Shown here: positions 17,538-27,694 of the stretch, piece after piece
Layout of the letters: each line of letters starts with the position of its first letter
Position numbering within the stretch: the first letter of the stretch is position 1
Source: an uncultured Acetatifactor sp.
GTDB taxonomy: Bacteria > Bacillota > Clostridia > Lachnospirales > Lachnospiraceae
Direction of reading: 5' to 3'
DNA: 64,000 nt
Assembly: GCA_910578215.1 (NCBI GenBank)
Contig: CAJTPH010000014.1
Span: forward strand, 23,791-87,790
The notes under the pieces: generated by a model
What the model saw: the letters and a program-made list of their open reading frames with translations, nothing else
What the model was told of the DNA's origin: nothing
Databases searched by the model: none
Program-made: the position numbers and the translations under genes

Positions 17538-19601
17538 TCATACAAACAGACTCCCCACCTGGAACACCAGCGTTGACACCGCCCAGGCAAGAATCAGCTG
17601 GAAGCATATCATTTTAAAGGTAAAGCCCCATGAGCCGCTTTCCTTTTTCACGGTTGCCACCGTGGCTACACAGGGCACATACAGCAGGCAGAACAGCATC
17701 AGGCAATAGGCGTTTAGCGGTCCAAAGCCCGGATTCAGGCTGTGAATATTCTGCACAATTGCCGCCATGCCCGCCTCGGAGTTTGCGTTCGCCACGCCAA
17801 AAAGCACGGCAAAGCTGGACACCACCACCTCCTTGGCAGAGATCCCCGAAAGCAGCGCCACGACGATCTGCCACATGCCCAGCCCTGCCGGGGCAAGCAC
17901 GGGCACAAGGACACGCCCGATTACGGCTCCGAAGCTTTCGGCAGGATCGTCCACCATACCACTCATTCCGAAATTCAGCACAAGCCATATCACGATGGAA
18001 GCCACAAAAATAGTGGTTCCCGCCTTGGAAAGATAATCCTTCAGCTTGTTCCAAACATAAATGCGGATGGTCCTGGGATTGGGGCGCTTATACTCCGGAA
18101 GCTCTATCAGCAGGGAATCGTTTTCCTTCCCCTTCTCCAGACGATTGCTTATAAGCGCTGCGAGAATCGCAATCACCATCCCCGCCACATACAGCGAAAA
18201 TGCCGTCAGCGCCGGATGCTCCGGAAAAAACATATCGGAAAACAATACATAGACAGGCAGTCTCGCCGAACAGGACATAAACGGGGTCACCAGCATGGTT
18301 TTGCGCCTGTCGCGTTCCGTCTCCAGTGCCCTTGTGGCCATGATTGCCGGCACGGTACATCCAAAGCCCAGAATCATGGGAAGGAACGCCTTCCCCGACA
18401 GCCCCACCTTTCCCATAATGGAATCCATCACATAGGCTACCCTTGCCATATAGCCGCTGTCCTCCAGAATGCCAAGAGCAAGGAACAATATAAATATATT
18501 GGGAACAAAGGTCAGAATGCCGCCCACGCCCGCAATAATGCCTTCCACAATCAGCGACTGCAGCCACCCTGCCACATGCAGCTCCTCCAGGACGGCGGAG
18601 GCGCCGTCGGACACAAAGCCAAGCCCCGCCTCAAACACACCCTTCAGGGCGTCTCCCACCGTAAAGGTAAGAAAAAACACCAGACACATAATCAGCAGAA
18701 ACACGGGAACGCCCCAGAACGGATGAGTCAGCAGCCTGTCGATCTTATCTGTAGCGGCTGCCTTCTGGCTCTTATGAAACAGGACCTCCTTCACAATGCT
18801 TTCAATATATGTATATTTGCTCTGGATAATCTCCTTCTCGTAGCTTTTGTCCGCCACATTTGTAACAGAGATGGGATGCTCCCTCTTTACCTCCTCGTCA
18901 TCCTCCAGAAGCTTGATGGCATGCCATCTCACAGAGGAATGGCTGGGGTAATGTGCCTGCATCATCACGGACAGCTTGGCGATCTTGTCCTCAATGAACG
19001 GAGGATAGTCCAGGATATATTCCTCCGTCCCCTCCTCATAATGATGGATCACCGCATGAAGCAGAATTCCCAGCCCCGTCCTCTTTGCCGCGGACACCGG
19101 CACTACGGGAGTATCGCCCAGCATCTCCGGCAGTCGGTGAATGTCGATCTCCATGCCCCTCTCCTGCACGATGTCCATCATGTTCAGCGCCAGGACCATG
19201 GGCTTTCCCAGCTCCAGCAGCTGCAGCGTCAGGTACAGGTTTCGCTCCAGAGAGGAAGCGTCCACCACATTGATAATGACATCAATATCGTCATCCATGG
19301 CACACTGCCTTGTCACCTTTTCCTCAATGCTGTAGCTGGTCAGGGAATAGATTCCCGGAGTATCGATCAGAGTGATCTCCGTATCCTCATAGCTTGCATG
19401 CCCCTCAAAACGCTCCACCGTCACGCCGGGCCAGTTTGCCACCTTTAATTTTGAGCCTGTCAGGGCGTTGAACAACGTAGTTTTTCCGCAGTTTGGATTA
19501 CCGATGCAAGCCACATTGATATGTTTATGAGGAACACCTGAAACACCCTTCTTAATTATTTTATCCGAAATATCTTTGTTTTGTTGTACCGTATCGCTCA
19601 T
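17538..19601 (-). CDS. feoB: Ferrous iron transport protein B
   Basis: FeoB is the membrane Fe(II) importer. The N-terminal GTPase has G1 GNPNCGKTTLFN (residues 34-45), the switch region NWPGVTVE, G3 DTPGIYSL, G4 LNMMD and the G5-like SAAKRTG. A helical GDI region and about eight transmembrane helices with two Gate domains follow. The transport core shows the conserved cysteine in GFGCTVPAIMATRALE and ISAKEVVVS in the second Gate. At 687 residues it is a normal length. Its ATG overlaps the feoA stop by 4 bases (ATGA), so the two are translationally coupled. It is under the Fur-box promoter upstream of feoA. Confidence 0.96.
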   Translation of the reverse strand: MSDTVQQNKDISDKIIKKGVSGVPHKHINVACIGNPNCGKTTLFNALTGSKLKVANWPGVTVERFEGHASYEDTEITLIDTPGIYSLTSYSIEEKVTRQCAMDDDIDVIINVVDASSLERNLYLTLQLLELGKPMVLALNMMDIVQERGMEIDIHRLPEMLGDTPVVPVSAAKRTGLGILLHAVIHHYEEGTEEYILDYPPFIEDKIAKLSVMMQAHYPSHSSVRWHAIKLLEDDEEVKREHPISVTNVADKSYEKEIIQSKYTYIESIVKEVLFHKSQKAAATDKIDRLLTHPFWGVPVFLLIMCLVFFLTFTVGDALKGVFEAGLGFVSDGASAVLEELHVAGWLQSLIVEGIIAGVGGILTFVPNIFILFLALGILEDSGYMARVAYVMDSIMGKVGLSGKAFLPMILGFGCTVPAIMATRALETERDRRKTMLVTPFMSCSARLPVYVLFSDMFFPEHPALTAFSLYVAGMVIAILAALISNRLEKGKENDSLLIELPEYKRPNPRTIRIYVWNKLKDYLSKAGTTIFVASIVIWLVLNFGMSGMVDDPAESFGAVIGRVLVPVLAPAGLGMWQIVVALLSGISAKEVVVSSFAVLFGVANANSEAGMAAIVQNIHSLNPGFGPLNAYCLMLFCLLYVPCVATVATVKKESGSWGFTFKMICFQLILAWAVSTLVFQVGSLFV

Positions 19602-19906
19602 TTGTGCACCTCTTGCCCGCTTCCCTTTTGCCCGGTTTCCACATTCTTCGGTTTCGTCTCAGGATTCTCCTGTTTATCTTCAACGACCTCCTGCCTGATC
19701 TCAATATTGGAGGAAATGTGCTTTCCAAGGGCAAGCCTGGTGCCCCTGACCTGAATAATCAAAGCTCCGTGCTTCTTTCTGTTCAGCACCTTCACCGTCG
19801 TTCCATCATTTAAACCCAGCGCCTGCAGCCTTCTTGTGATAGCAGGCTCTACGTACAGCCCCATTATCAGGCAGCTGGCGCCTTTTTCCGCTTCGTATAA
19901 CGTCAT
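19598..19906 (-). CDS. feoA: Ferrous iron transport protein A
   Basis: FeoA is a small SH3-like cytoplasmic partner needed for FeoB function. The domain is visible from YEAEKGASCLIMGL through RRLQALGLNDGTTVKVL to GTRLALGKHISSNIEI. An unusual charged tail of about 30 residues, rich in Lys, Glu and Gln, follows. The ATG at 19906 has AGAGGTG seven bases upstream; six further upstream codons are open but lack a ribosome site. It overlaps feoB by 4 bases. Confidence 0.92.
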   Translation of the reverse strand: MTLYEAEKGASCLIMGLYVEPAITRRLQALGLNDGTTVKVLNRKKHGALIIQVRGTRLALGKHISSNIEIRQEVVEDKQENPETKPKNVETGQKGSGQEVHK

Positions 19907-19948
19907 AATTTTACACCTCTGCATGCTTTAGGCATGTCTGTCTCCTTT

Positions 19949-19967
19949 AATGATATTGATTATCATT
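19949..19967 (-). promoter_or_regulatory. Fur box upstream of feoAB
   Basis: AATGATATTGATTATCATT is a 19-bp palindrome-like site with perfect 7-base arms. Its core TGATATTGATTATCA differs at one base from the 7-1-7 Fur consensus TGATAATGATTATCA. It lies just downstream of the -10 box, over the expected transcription start, so an iron-bound Fur protein would block transcription of feoAB. Confidence 0.85.
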
Positions 19968-19977
19968 TAACAAAAAA

Positions 19978-20006
19978 ATTATAGCGCAGACTCCCCGGTG
20001 TGTCAA
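19978..20006 (-). promoter_or_regulatory. Consensus promoter of feoAB
   Basis: On the minus strand, TTGACA (20001-20006) and TATAAT (19978-19983) are both perfect and 17 bases apart. A strong promoter joined to a Fur box fits iron-repressed control. Confidence 0.9.
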
Positions 20007-20070
20007 CTTTTTAATCCTGTAAGTCCTAAAAAACGGCGCCTGTTTGTGAAAAGCTTCCACACAAAGATTA

Positions 20071-20100
20071 ATGCCCGGGTTCCGAAAGGAACCCGGGCAT
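20071..20100. terminator. GC-rich 13-bp stem with GAAA loop
   Basis: ATGCCCGGGTTCC and GGAACCCGGGCAT form a perfect stem closed by a GAAA tetraloop, 51 bases after the chemoreceptor stop. The T-run is weak on both strands. It separates the chemoreceptor gene from the feo promoter. Confidence 0.7.
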
Positions 20101-20150
20101 CCGAACCGGCGCTTTTAAGAATTCAGCCTTCAACACTACAGTCTGTTTTT

Positions 20151-22190
20151 TCAGCTGAATTTATCAAGCAGCTTCTTTATCGCCTCTGCATTTACCTGGT
20201 TTTCATGCGCAAGCTCAACGATCGTATCCGCCGTCTCCGAGGTCTGGTTATTCTTATTGATAATATCCTCCACCCCCTGCGCATTGTCATTAGAGGCAAT
20301 GCTTACCTGTTTCACCTGATTTTTAATTCCGGCAATGCACTCGTTAAACTGCACGGATGTGCCGTTGATATTCTCCATCGCCTTCCGGATATCATAAACC
20401 GCGTTTTCATACTCTCTGGCCATTTCGGCAAAGGTCTGAAACTTCCCGGATACATCTCTTTCCATAAAGTCTATGATATCCTCAAAGCATTCCTTCACAT
20501 TGCCGATACTTGTATTTGCTTCCTTGCAAAGCTCCTGTATCTCGTTTACCATCTTGGATGAATCAACGGCAAGATTTCCTATTTCCCCTGCAACCACCGC
20601 AAAGCCCCGCCCCGCGTCGCCTGCCCTTGCAGCCTCTATGGCTGCGTTGAGCGAAAGCAGGTTCGTCTGACCCATGATTTCAAGAATCTGCTTTGACACG
20701 TCGTTGATCTTCACAAGGGACTGAAGGTTCATGATAGCCTTCTCAATATCCGCCTGCGTAGTTTCGATCTTCCTCTGGTTGTCCTTAAGCGTTTCCTCTG
20801 CCGCCCTGCTCATGGTATCCGCCGTTTTTATGAGGATCTCGCTCTTTCCGTTCCCGTCCTTTACGCTGCTTTGAATCCCGGAAAGAATTTGGTTGATTCT
20901 CTCCACCTCCTGCGTAACGGAATCAATGGAAGCATTTGTACTGATAATGCCCGAAGAAAGCTTTTGAGTCGTCGCCATATTATTTTCAACGCTGTCCATA
21001 AGGTCCTTGGAGGTAACATTCATTATGTTCATACTTCCGTCCAGAGATGCCGAGCACTCATTCAGGGTATTCACCATCTCCCTGAAGGTCTTTACAAGGG
21101 AATCCACCGCCGTAGCAATCTGCCCTACCTCGCTTTTTGTTCCCACATACCTGTATATCATATTGTCTTCGGAAAGATCCAGCGACTTTACCTTGTCGAT
21201 TTTCTTTATTACCTTCTTAAGCGGCTTCATGTTATAGCCGATGATAACCCAGGATACCAGCGCAATCATCAAAAATCCCGCGATACAAAGTATCGCAAGT
21301 ATTCTTGCACTTTTGTAGATGGAGCTGTACATCTCGTCCCTGCTGTCGCGTATAATCAATGCCCAGCCTCTCTCCGGAATCGATGTAAATACCGAGAAAT
21401 ACGCCTCTCCGTCCTCGCCTGTATAGGTTACATGACCCTGACTCTCGCCTTCCCGTATCCTGGCCATAATATCCAGAATGTTCCCGTCCGTGATTTCCGT
21501 ATTAATCAGATCCTCATTGTCGTCGAAGATATAGAGATTGTTTTTCAGATTTATCAAGGTACAGCTCACCTCGCTAAATCCATATGTACCTGCAGCGTTA
21601 AACTGCTCCCTTAAGCCTGCGGCCTGGACCGCCCCTCCCACAAAGCCCAGAGGCTTACCATTGTCGTATATCGGCGCATACATGGAAATAATAAGCTGTC
21701 CTGATGCCGGCGACTGCATGACGCCCGTGTTGTAAACGCCGCTCTCCGCTGCAAGGATACTGTCCTGAAGAAGCTTCAGCCCATCCCCCGTGCGCATTAT
21801 CATTCCCACAACGGGAGGATTGGAATGGGTATACACCTCCGATTTCCAGTCATCCAGGTACAGACCCTCCCAGCCGTAAAGATCATTATAAAAAAGCGAG
21901 GTATACTCCTGTGCAATTTTCTGTTTTTCCTTGTCGGAGGTATCCTTAAGAAAATCCTTGAGCTCCCCTGCCCGTGAAAAAGCCTGCAGGCACTTTTCCG
22001 CATTGTTGATATATTCGTTTATAATATGAGTTTTAGCCGCAAGCGAGGTGTACATGTTGTTCTCCACATGCTCTATCAGTATGGCGCTCATACTCTGGTT
22101 TGCTGAAAAAAAGATAAGCCCCACCGACACAACCGACACCAATGCAATAATAACCGTAACAGACAAACTCATTTTACAATTTTTAAACAT
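20151..22190 (-). CDS. Methyl-accepting chemotaxis protein, Cache-type sensor
   Basis: This is a 679-residue transmembrane chemoreceptor. Helix 1 is at residues about 7-29 ([21 protein letters not shown] begins it). A periplasm-side dCache-like sensor runs to about 285, including [17 protein letters not shown] and [16 protein letters not shown]. Helix 2 is at about 292-315, followed by a HAMP region. The signalling hairpin tip reads [20 protein letters not shown] then [18 protein letters not shown], the standard CheA/CheW-binding motif. The ligand is unknown; Cache sensors often bind amino or organic acids. No che genes are in the window, so it works with a distant chemotaxis cluster. The ATG has AAAGGAGG upstream. 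Confidence 0.93.
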   Translation of the reverse strand: MFKNCKMSLSVTVIIALVSVVSVGLIFFSANQSMSAILIEHVENNMYTSLAAKTHIINEYINNAEKCLQAFSRAGELKDFLKDTSDKEKQKIAQEYTSLFYNDLYGWEGLYLDDWKSEVYTHSNPPVVGMIMRTGDGLKLLQDSILAAESGVYNTGVMQSPASGQLIISMYAPIYDNGKPLGFVGGAVQAAGLREQFNAAGTYGFSEVSCTLINLKNNLYIFDDNEDLINTEITDGNILDIMARIREGESQGHVTYTGEDGEAYFSVFTSIPERGWALIIRDSRDEMYSSIYKSARILAILCIAGFLMIALVSWVIIGYNMKPLKKVIKKIDKVKSLDLSEDNMIYRYVGTKSEVGQIATAVDSLVKTFREMVNTLNECSASLDGSMNIMNVTSKDLMDSVENNMATTQKLSSGIISTNASIDSVTQEVERINQILSGIQSSVKDGNGKSEILIKTADTMSRAAEETLKDNQRKIETTQADIEKAIMNLQSLVKINDVSKQILEIMGQTNLLSLNAAIEAARAGDAGRGFAVVAGEIGNLAVDSSKMVNEIQELCKEANTSIGNVKECFEDIIDFMERDVSGKFQTFAEMAREYENAVYDIRKAMENINGTSVQFNECIAGIKNQVKQVSIASNDNAQGVEDIINKNNQTSETADTIVELAHENQVNAEAIKKLLDKFS

Positions 22191-22258
22191 TCTGCAGCCT
22201 CCTTTTCGCTTCCCATTTTAATAATATTCACATGCGTATCCGATACCACAAAATAAAA

Positions 22259-22285
22259 GCTGACACAGCTCTCTCCTGTGTCAGC
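22259..22285 (-). terminator. Rho-independent terminator of proA
   Basis: The 10-bp stem GCTGACACAG / CTGTGTCAGC has a 7-base loop and is followed on the minus strand by TTTTATTTT. It lies 104 bases past the proA stop, just upstream of the chemoreceptor gene. Confidence 0.85.
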
Positions 22286-22388
22286 ATTGTAGCATATTTC
22301 GTCAAAAAAGTAAAGATATCTCGTTAATTTTACAATCCTAAATGTTCAACTTTCTATTCTCATAATATTGTAATACAGTAATCAATTT

Positions 22389-23636
22389 TTATGCTCTGAC
22401 CTGCCCGTTTCCCGCAATCAGATACTTATACGAGGTAAGCTCCCTCAAACCCATGGGCCCCCTGGCGTGAAGCTTCTGAGTGCTGATGCCGATCTCCGCA
22501 CCAAAGCCGAATTCAAAGCCGTCTGTAAATCTTGTGGAGGCATTCCAGTATACGCACGCCGCATCCACCTCGTTTAAAAACTTCTCCGCCGCCTGCGCGT
22601 TTTCCGTCACAATGCACTCGGAATGCTTCGTGTTATACCTGTTGATGTGGGAGACCGCCTCGTCCAGACTGTCCACGGTCTTTATGGACAGAATATAGTC
22701 AAGATATTCCTTTCCGAAATCCTCCTCTACGGCGGGCGTACAGTCGGTCAGAATCTCCCTCGTACCCTCGTCCCCCCGAAGCTCCACATTCTTTGGCGCA
22801 AGTGCCTCCGCCAGCCTGGGCAGAAACGCCTCCCGCACCTTACTGTGTACCACAAGGGATTCGCAGGCATTGCATACGCCGATCCGCTGCGTCTTTGCGT
22901 TATAAACGATCTCTGCCGCCATTTCCAGGTCCGCGTCCTTGTCTACATACACGTGGCAGTTGCCCGTGCCGGTCTCTATGACGGGAATCGTGCTGTTTTC
23001 CACCACGCTCCTGATAAGCCCCGCGCTTCCTCTGGGAATCAGAAGATCCACATATTCCTTCAGCTTCATAAACGCCACGGTCACCTGCCTGTCCGTATCC
23101 TCGATGAGCTGAAGCACGTCGGGCGGAACGCTCTGCTCCTCCAAGGCCTCCCGCAATACCTTCACCACCGCGGCATTGGAATACAGCGCATCGCTGCCCC
23201 CCTTTAAAATAACCGCATTTCCCGTCTTAAAGCACAGCCCGAAGGCGTCCGCCGTCACATTGGGACGCGCCTCGTAAATAATGCCGATGACCCCCATGGG
23301 AACCCTTACCTTCTTAATTTTCAGACCGTTCGGCCGCTCAAGCTCCTCCATGACCTCGCCTATACAATCTGGCAGCTCTGCCACCTGGCGCAGCCCCTCA
23401 GCCATGGCGCCGATCCTCTCCTCCGTCAGCCTCAGCCTGTCCTGCATGCCGGCGCTCATGCCGTTCCTCTGCGCCGTCTCCATGTCCCGCTCATTTGCCG
23501 AAAGAATCTCTGCCGCACGCCGCACCAGCATTTCCGCCCCGTGCATCAGGGCTTTATTCTTCTCCCCGGCCGACAGTCTCTGCAAAAAGGGCTTCACCGC
23601 CGCCGCCTTTTTTCCCATTGTCTGTAAGTCTGTCAT
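22389..23636 (-). CDS. proA: Gamma-glutamyl phosphate reductase
   Basis: This NADPH-dependent enzyme of the aldehyde dehydrogenase superfamily is the second step of proline synthesis from glutamate. It has 415 residues, the normal length. Motifs are IYEARPNVTADAFGLC, LKGGSDALYSN, the catalytic cysteine in IGVCNACESLVVH and the C-terminal RGPMGLRELTSYKY. In most relatives proA directly follows proB. Here it is separated from proB by a folate gene and a restriction-modification pair on the same strand, so its expression may depend on read-through or on a promoter inside the insert. Confidence 0.96.
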   Translation of the reverse strand: MTDLQTMGKKAAAVKPFLQRLSAGEKNKALMHGAEMLVRRAAEILSANERDMETAQRNGMSAGMQDRLRLTEERIGAMAEGLRQVAELPDCIGEVMEELERPNGLKIKKVRVPMGVIGIIYEARPNVTADAFGLCFKTGNAVILKGGSDALYSNAAVVKVLREALEEQSVPPDVLQLIEDTDRQVTVAFMKLKEYVDLLIPRGSAGLIRSVVENSTIPVIETGTGNCHVYVDKDADLEMAAEIVYNAKTQRIGVCNACESLVVHSKVREAFLPRLAEALAPKNVELRGDEGTREILTDCTPAVEEDFGKEYLDYILSIKTVDSLDEAVSHINRYNTKHSECIVTENAQAAEKFLNEVDAACVYWNASTRFTDGFEFGFGAEIGISTQKLHARGPMGLRELTSYKYLIAGNGQVRA

Positions 23637-23706
23637 ATCCGTTCACTGTCCTTCCTTATCCTGATGTTTCTGTTATCCTAATATTTCTACAATACGACCC
23701 ATTTTT

Positions 23707-25716
23707 CTATTCCAGCACCATCAATCCGTCCTTAAAAGCATCCGGGTACGACAGTCTCATAATAATCTTCGGAAATACAATAACATAAGCATATGCCATT
23801 CCCTCACCAAAACGGTCATGCAACAACTTTTTACCGTCATGGTGGAAACTGACCTCATCCGGCAAAGATCTCAAATACGGTAATTCGATGACCTTTGCAG
23901 GATTTTCAGAAAAACTTGCTTCTATTGCAACTACCTGCCCTTCTCCAAAAACTTCATGTTTCACAATAGCTCCCGCGGGGATTAAAAGTTCTTCCGCATC
24001 TTCATGCATAGCAGTATTTCCTGCAATTTCGGATACTTTTTCCGAAACAATTGTATCAATATACTGCTTCCATGCAGGGGCTTCTAAAATATCTCTGCGG
24101 GATTCGCACTTGATGATCAAATCTCTGAGTTTTTCAGGACTTGCCTTGTTCGCCTCAAACATTGCCACAAAGTATTTCTGGAACTGCCCCAAGGTTAACG
24201 GAACAATATCCAACCGCTGCTTCACATCACTCTTTGCATACCAAATACCATGTCTGAATGTTTCTGCTGTGTTGGTATCGATGCGAATAGCAATAAACAT
24301 ACCGTAGACAGGCTTATCATATTTCAGGACAGCATCGGAAACATGCCGTCTGACAGGTTCACCCTCCATTGCCTCTTGGCGGGAGGATGTAGACATAGTG
24401 ACCTCAGTTAAAATTGTGAAGTCGTTAAATTCACAATACAAATCACCCTTGCCACCGCCGGCAGCCGATACGGGCATGAAATCAGAATCCAATTTGAAGC
24501 CACGGACTTCATAAGGCTTATTAACCATGTGATCAATCGCCAATGCCGCACGCCAAAGCGTCCATTCAAGATACGCAGGTGTTTCATCCCTGGGTACTTC
24601 AATGGCATTATCCTCGTCATAGACCATTTTGCCACCGCCTTTGATCAGCAGCGTCATATAATCTCGAATTTCTTCCCACTGGTTGCACTGATCATTGGCA
24701 TACTGAATTTCATCCGTCTGGGCAACGATATTTTCAAGTCTTTGCCTTGCAATGTTTATTTCTGCCGGAGTATTCAGAGGCAGATCAGAAATATCAAACA
24801 GAATATGACGCTCCTTCATCTGCTTTATCAAATCGTCCAGCAAAGATTTGGCAACATCCAAATTATCGGTAGGCAGGGGCGCACCAGCACAAAGCAGCTT
24901 GTACTGCTCTATAATAGGCTCAGAACTTGCCGTGGCTTTTGCAAGTTTTTCTGCCAGAATATGTTTTGTGGATACGATGACCAGACCTCTGCCTTTGCGC
25001 CCGAGCACACCGGAAATACGGAGATATCGCATATTCATATCACTGTAATCCAAGAAATTTTCAGCTTTTTTGTCATAGCTTTCGCCTCTCCTGGCGATCT
25101 CCTTTTTGTCAAAAGCACGCTTAGACGGTGCGGAAGCTCTCCGCTGTCTCAGGTCAAGAATATTATCAACAACCTCATCCAAATTATAGCTGGGATTGGT
25201 AGTATGTCCCCACAAAGCAAATTCGATTCTGCTCAGTTCGGAAGAACCTGTACGCTTCTCAAGCTCAAGCATAATCGCCAGAAGCCATCTTAATGGAGAG
25301 AAATATTGCGTACCGTCCGGCATAGCAAATTGCTCTACACTCATCGCCCGCAAGTAACATTCCTGCACCGCAGGGTATGTATCTGCTTGCAAAAACGCTC
25401 TGCCGAAAGGCGTAATATCATCCAAAGCACCAAGCTCCTCCTGACGGCCGTCTTTTTTCTTGACTTGGGGATAGATAAATCCATTTTTTGCAAACATCAG
25501 TCTCCATTTGCGCGCGTGACTTCCGGATTCGTCCTTTCCCTCCTCGTTTTGAATGATTCCCTTTTCGTTTAAGAAATTCATAAAGCCAACTTCATTTTCA
25601 TCTCTTAAATTTCCGATAAAAGGAGAATTGGCATATACAAAAAATCCTTCCTGAATTCGGTTGGGGTTACGCAGACCGGTATTTCCTACCAGCCATATTT
25701 TAATTTGTTCACTCAA
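23707..25716 (-). CDS. AlwI-family type IIS restriction endonuclease
   Basis: This endonuclease of about 669 residues resembles the AlwI / N.BstNBI family, which cuts at a fixed distance outside an asymmetric site. The start SEQIKIWLVGNTGLRNPNR matches the family N terminus. The C-terminal nuclease part has GGKGDLYCEFNDF, ILTEVTMSTSSRQ and AMEGEPVRRHV, placing Asp, Glu and Glu at 13-residue steps like a PD-(D/E)XK-type site. The TTG at 25716 has GGGAGG seven bases upstream. An in-frame ATG at 25731 overlaps the methylase stop (TGATG) but lacks a good ribosome site. Its base composition is clearly more AT-rich than proA or proB, which suggests transfer. The recognition sequence is not determinable; GGATC or GAGTC-like sites are the family precedents. 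Confidence 0.82.
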   Translation of the reverse strand: MSEQIKIWLVGNTGLRNPNRIQEGFFVYANSPFIGNLRDENEVGFMNFLNEKGIIQNEEGKDESGSHARKWRLMFAKNGFIYPQVKKKDGRQEELGALDDITPFGRAFLQADTYPAVQECYLRAMSVEQFAMPDGTQYFSPLRWLLAIMLELEKRTGSSELSRIEFALWGHTTNPSYNLDEVVDNILDLRQRRASAPSKRAFDKKEIARRGESYDKKAENFLDYSDMNMRYLRISGVLGRKGRGLVIVSTKHILAEKLAKATASSEPIIEQYKLLCAGAPLPTDNLDVAKSLLDDLIKQMKERHILFDISDLPLNTPAEINIARQRLENIVAQTDEIQYANDQCNQWEEIRDYMTLLIKGGGKMVYDEDNAIEVPRDETPAYLEWTLWRAALAIDHMVNKPYEVRGFKLDSDFMPVSAAGGGKGDLYCEFNDFTILTEVTMSTSSRQEAMEGEPVRRHVSDAVLKYDKPVYGMFIAIRIDTNTAETFRHGIWYAKSDVKQRLDIVPLTLGQFQKYFVAMFEANKASPEKLRDLIIKCESRRDILEAPAWKQYIDTIVSEKVSEIAGNTAMHEDAEELLIPAGAIVKHEVFGEGQVVAIEASFSENPAKVIELPYLRSLPDEVSFHHDGKKLLHDRFGEGMAYAYVIVFPKIIMRLSYPDAFKDGLMVLE

Positions 25717-25730
25717 GCCGCAGCCTCCCA

Positions 25731-27626
25731 TCAATATCCAACAAAAAGGTATTCCTGCACGGAATTTCTGTGTGTCTTTGCATCACCTTGGTTTCCAAAC
25801 GAGTACTTGTAATCAACAGGAATCACCTCTACATGCTGCTTATGTTTTGCCATGATTGCTACCATTTCATCTTGTGTAGGCAAGCTGTTGGAAGAATAGG
25901 AAACAATCAAAATACTGTCAGTAAATTTCTTAAACAGATGATCAAATGCATCGGATGCACCTTTGCGAGTAGCAAACGGTGTCGGATAGGATTTGAATTT
26001 CTTTGTCTGGGTATGCTGCTGAATTTCAACACCCTCCCAATCACGGGCAAGACCTTCCACAAAATGATATCTGCGGACATATTCGTTATCAGACAAAGGG
26101 GAGTAGTACGGAGGGTCAATATAAACCAAATCCGCTTGTTCCACCCTCAAATCCATTGCATCGCCCTGTTTCGAGCGATTGATCTGACCGTTATCAAATA
26201 CAGCCTTATTCACAGCTTCAACAGCTTCCATGAATTGCTGTACGAGCGTCTTTTGCAAATCCTTACGCCCATCATCATATCGCTGCCCCGTATAGGTAAA
26301 GATACCGCGGGGACGCTTCTTCGTACATGCACGAATCAATGCGGTCATTGCAATAGCTCGTTTGTATTGATCTTTGATTTCGGCAATATTGGTACGCAGC
26401 GTATCGATTAAATCATTTTCTTCATCGGTATAGTAAAGATCTTTGAAAGTTGACGCTACAAAGTGATCCGACTCCTTGTGTGTAACCAATAACTCTTTCG
26501 CTTCTTCTAACGGCAGGATAACAAAATTATTCTCCACCATTGCCTTGGTGAATGTCGCAGACATCGCCATATAATCGTTACTGACTACCGCTTTGCCCTG
26601 TGCTTTGAACATATAGCCAACGATACCGGAGCCAGAGAAAAGATCAACAACTGTATTTACCTTAAATTGCGAGGCAACCGACCATATTTCGGATAACAGC
26701 TTACTTTTTGACCCCATAAAACGAGTTGGCGGATAAGCTGACACCTGTTCCGGCAAAGGCAGCGAAAGCACCTTAATTAAAGTACGCTGCTTCGGAGGAA
26801 TGGCAACAATGGCATCTTCTCCCCTGCGAGTGCCTCCATTACAAGAAATATGCCGCTTTGTCTGAATGACATCAATATTGAATGGAGCATATAGCTCATG
26901 CACCAACGGATGATTGGAGTTTGTCAAAATAACATAACATCCCCGTTCATGCAAAGCCATAATCATCTTTGCCAGCTCAACATGATCCTCTTCGTAAAAC
27001 TGTTCTTTGGTATATCGCTTAAAGTCAGCATATTCAGAAACCGGCAAATAGGGGGGATCAAGGAAAACAAAATCTCCCGGCTGAGCGTAATGCTCTAAAA
27101 CAAACAGGTAGTCTCCACATATAATATCTGCTTTTTTCAATGCGGCAGACGCTGCTCTCAATCCGTCCTCGTCACAGATCTTGGGGTTTTTATATTTGCC
27201 GTAGGGGACATTAAACTGTCCCTGCCTGTTGACACGATACAGACCGTTAAAACAGGTTTTATTCAAGAAGATCGTTCTTGCAGCAGCTTCTGCTTTGGAA
27301 AGCGCCGTCCATTCCTGACTGCGGACGGCATAAAACATCTCAGAAGTATTTTCGTACCGCTTAAGGCATTGAATTACATCCTCTACCTGACCGGCTACTT
27401 TCTGATACATATTGATCAGTTCAGGATTACTGTCTGCGATAATGGCGTTTTCCGGCTGCAAAGCAAAGAACATTGCTCCACCGCCAAAAAATGGCTCAAT
27501 ATATCGCCTGTAGGAGGTCGGTACTTTAGGCAAAAGATCGCCTAACATCTGTGTTTTGCCACCTGCCCATTTCAAAACAGGCTTGGCTCGAACAGTCTCT
27601 GATTTTCTAACCGCTTGTTCTGCCAC
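25731..27626 (-). CDS. Double adenine-N6 DNA methyltransferase (fused Dam-like + D12-class)
   Basis: Two complete D12-class methyltransferase domains occur in one 631-residue protein. Domain 1 (residues about 14-275, Dam-like) has KPVLKWAGGKTQML, IEPFFGGGAMFF and FLDPPYLPVSEY. Domain 2 (about 300-631) has STRFMGSKSKLL, VVDLFSGSGIVGYMF and LVYIDPPYYSPLSDN. Two domains suit an asymmetric type IIS site, where each strand needs its own adenine methylated, as in M.FokI. The GTG start follows AAAGGAG by 9 bases. The stop overlaps the endonuclease frame, so methylase is made first. It protects host DNA from the adjacent endonuclease. Confidence 0.9.
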   Translation of the reverse strand: MAEQAVRKSETVRAKPVLKWAGGKTQMLGDLLPKVPTSYRRYIEPFFGGGAMFFALQPENAIIADSNPELINMYQKVAGQVEDVIQCLKRYENTSEMFYAVRSQEWTALSKAEAAARTIFLNKTCFNGLYRVNRQGQFNVPYGKYKNPKICDEDGLRAASAALKKADIICGDYLFVLEHYAQPGDFVFLDPPYLPVSEYADFKRYTKEQFYEEDHVELAKMIMALHERGCYVILTNSNHPLVHELYAPFNIDVIQTKRHISCNGGTRRGEDAIVAIPPKQRTLIKVLSLPLPEQVSAYPPTRFMGSKSKLLSEIWSVASQFKVNTVVDLFSGSGIVGYMFKAQGKAVVSNDYMAMSATFTKAMVENNFVILPLEEAKELLVTHKESDHFVASTFKDLYYTDEENDLIDTLRTNIAEIKDQYKRAIAMTALIRACTKKRPRGIFTYTGQRYDDGRKDLQKTLVQQFMEAVEAVNKAVFDNGQINRSKQGDAMDLRVEQADLVYIDPPYYSPLSDNEYVRRYHFVEGLARDWEGVEIQQHTQTKKFKSYPTPFATRKGASDAFDHLFKKFTDSILIVSYSSNSLPTQDEMVAIMAKHKQHVEVIPVDYKYSFGNQGDAKTHRNSVQEYLFVGY

Positions 27627-27694
27627 TGTACTTGACTCCTTTCATTTTATAGAATCTTGGGTTAATTCCATTGCCCGCGGAAACCAATCCCGTT

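Noticed and set aside
17742..19448. A 568-codon open frame on the plus strand
   Set aside because: It is entirely antisense to feoB, rich in His and Arg as expected for a shadow frame, and has no ribosome site.
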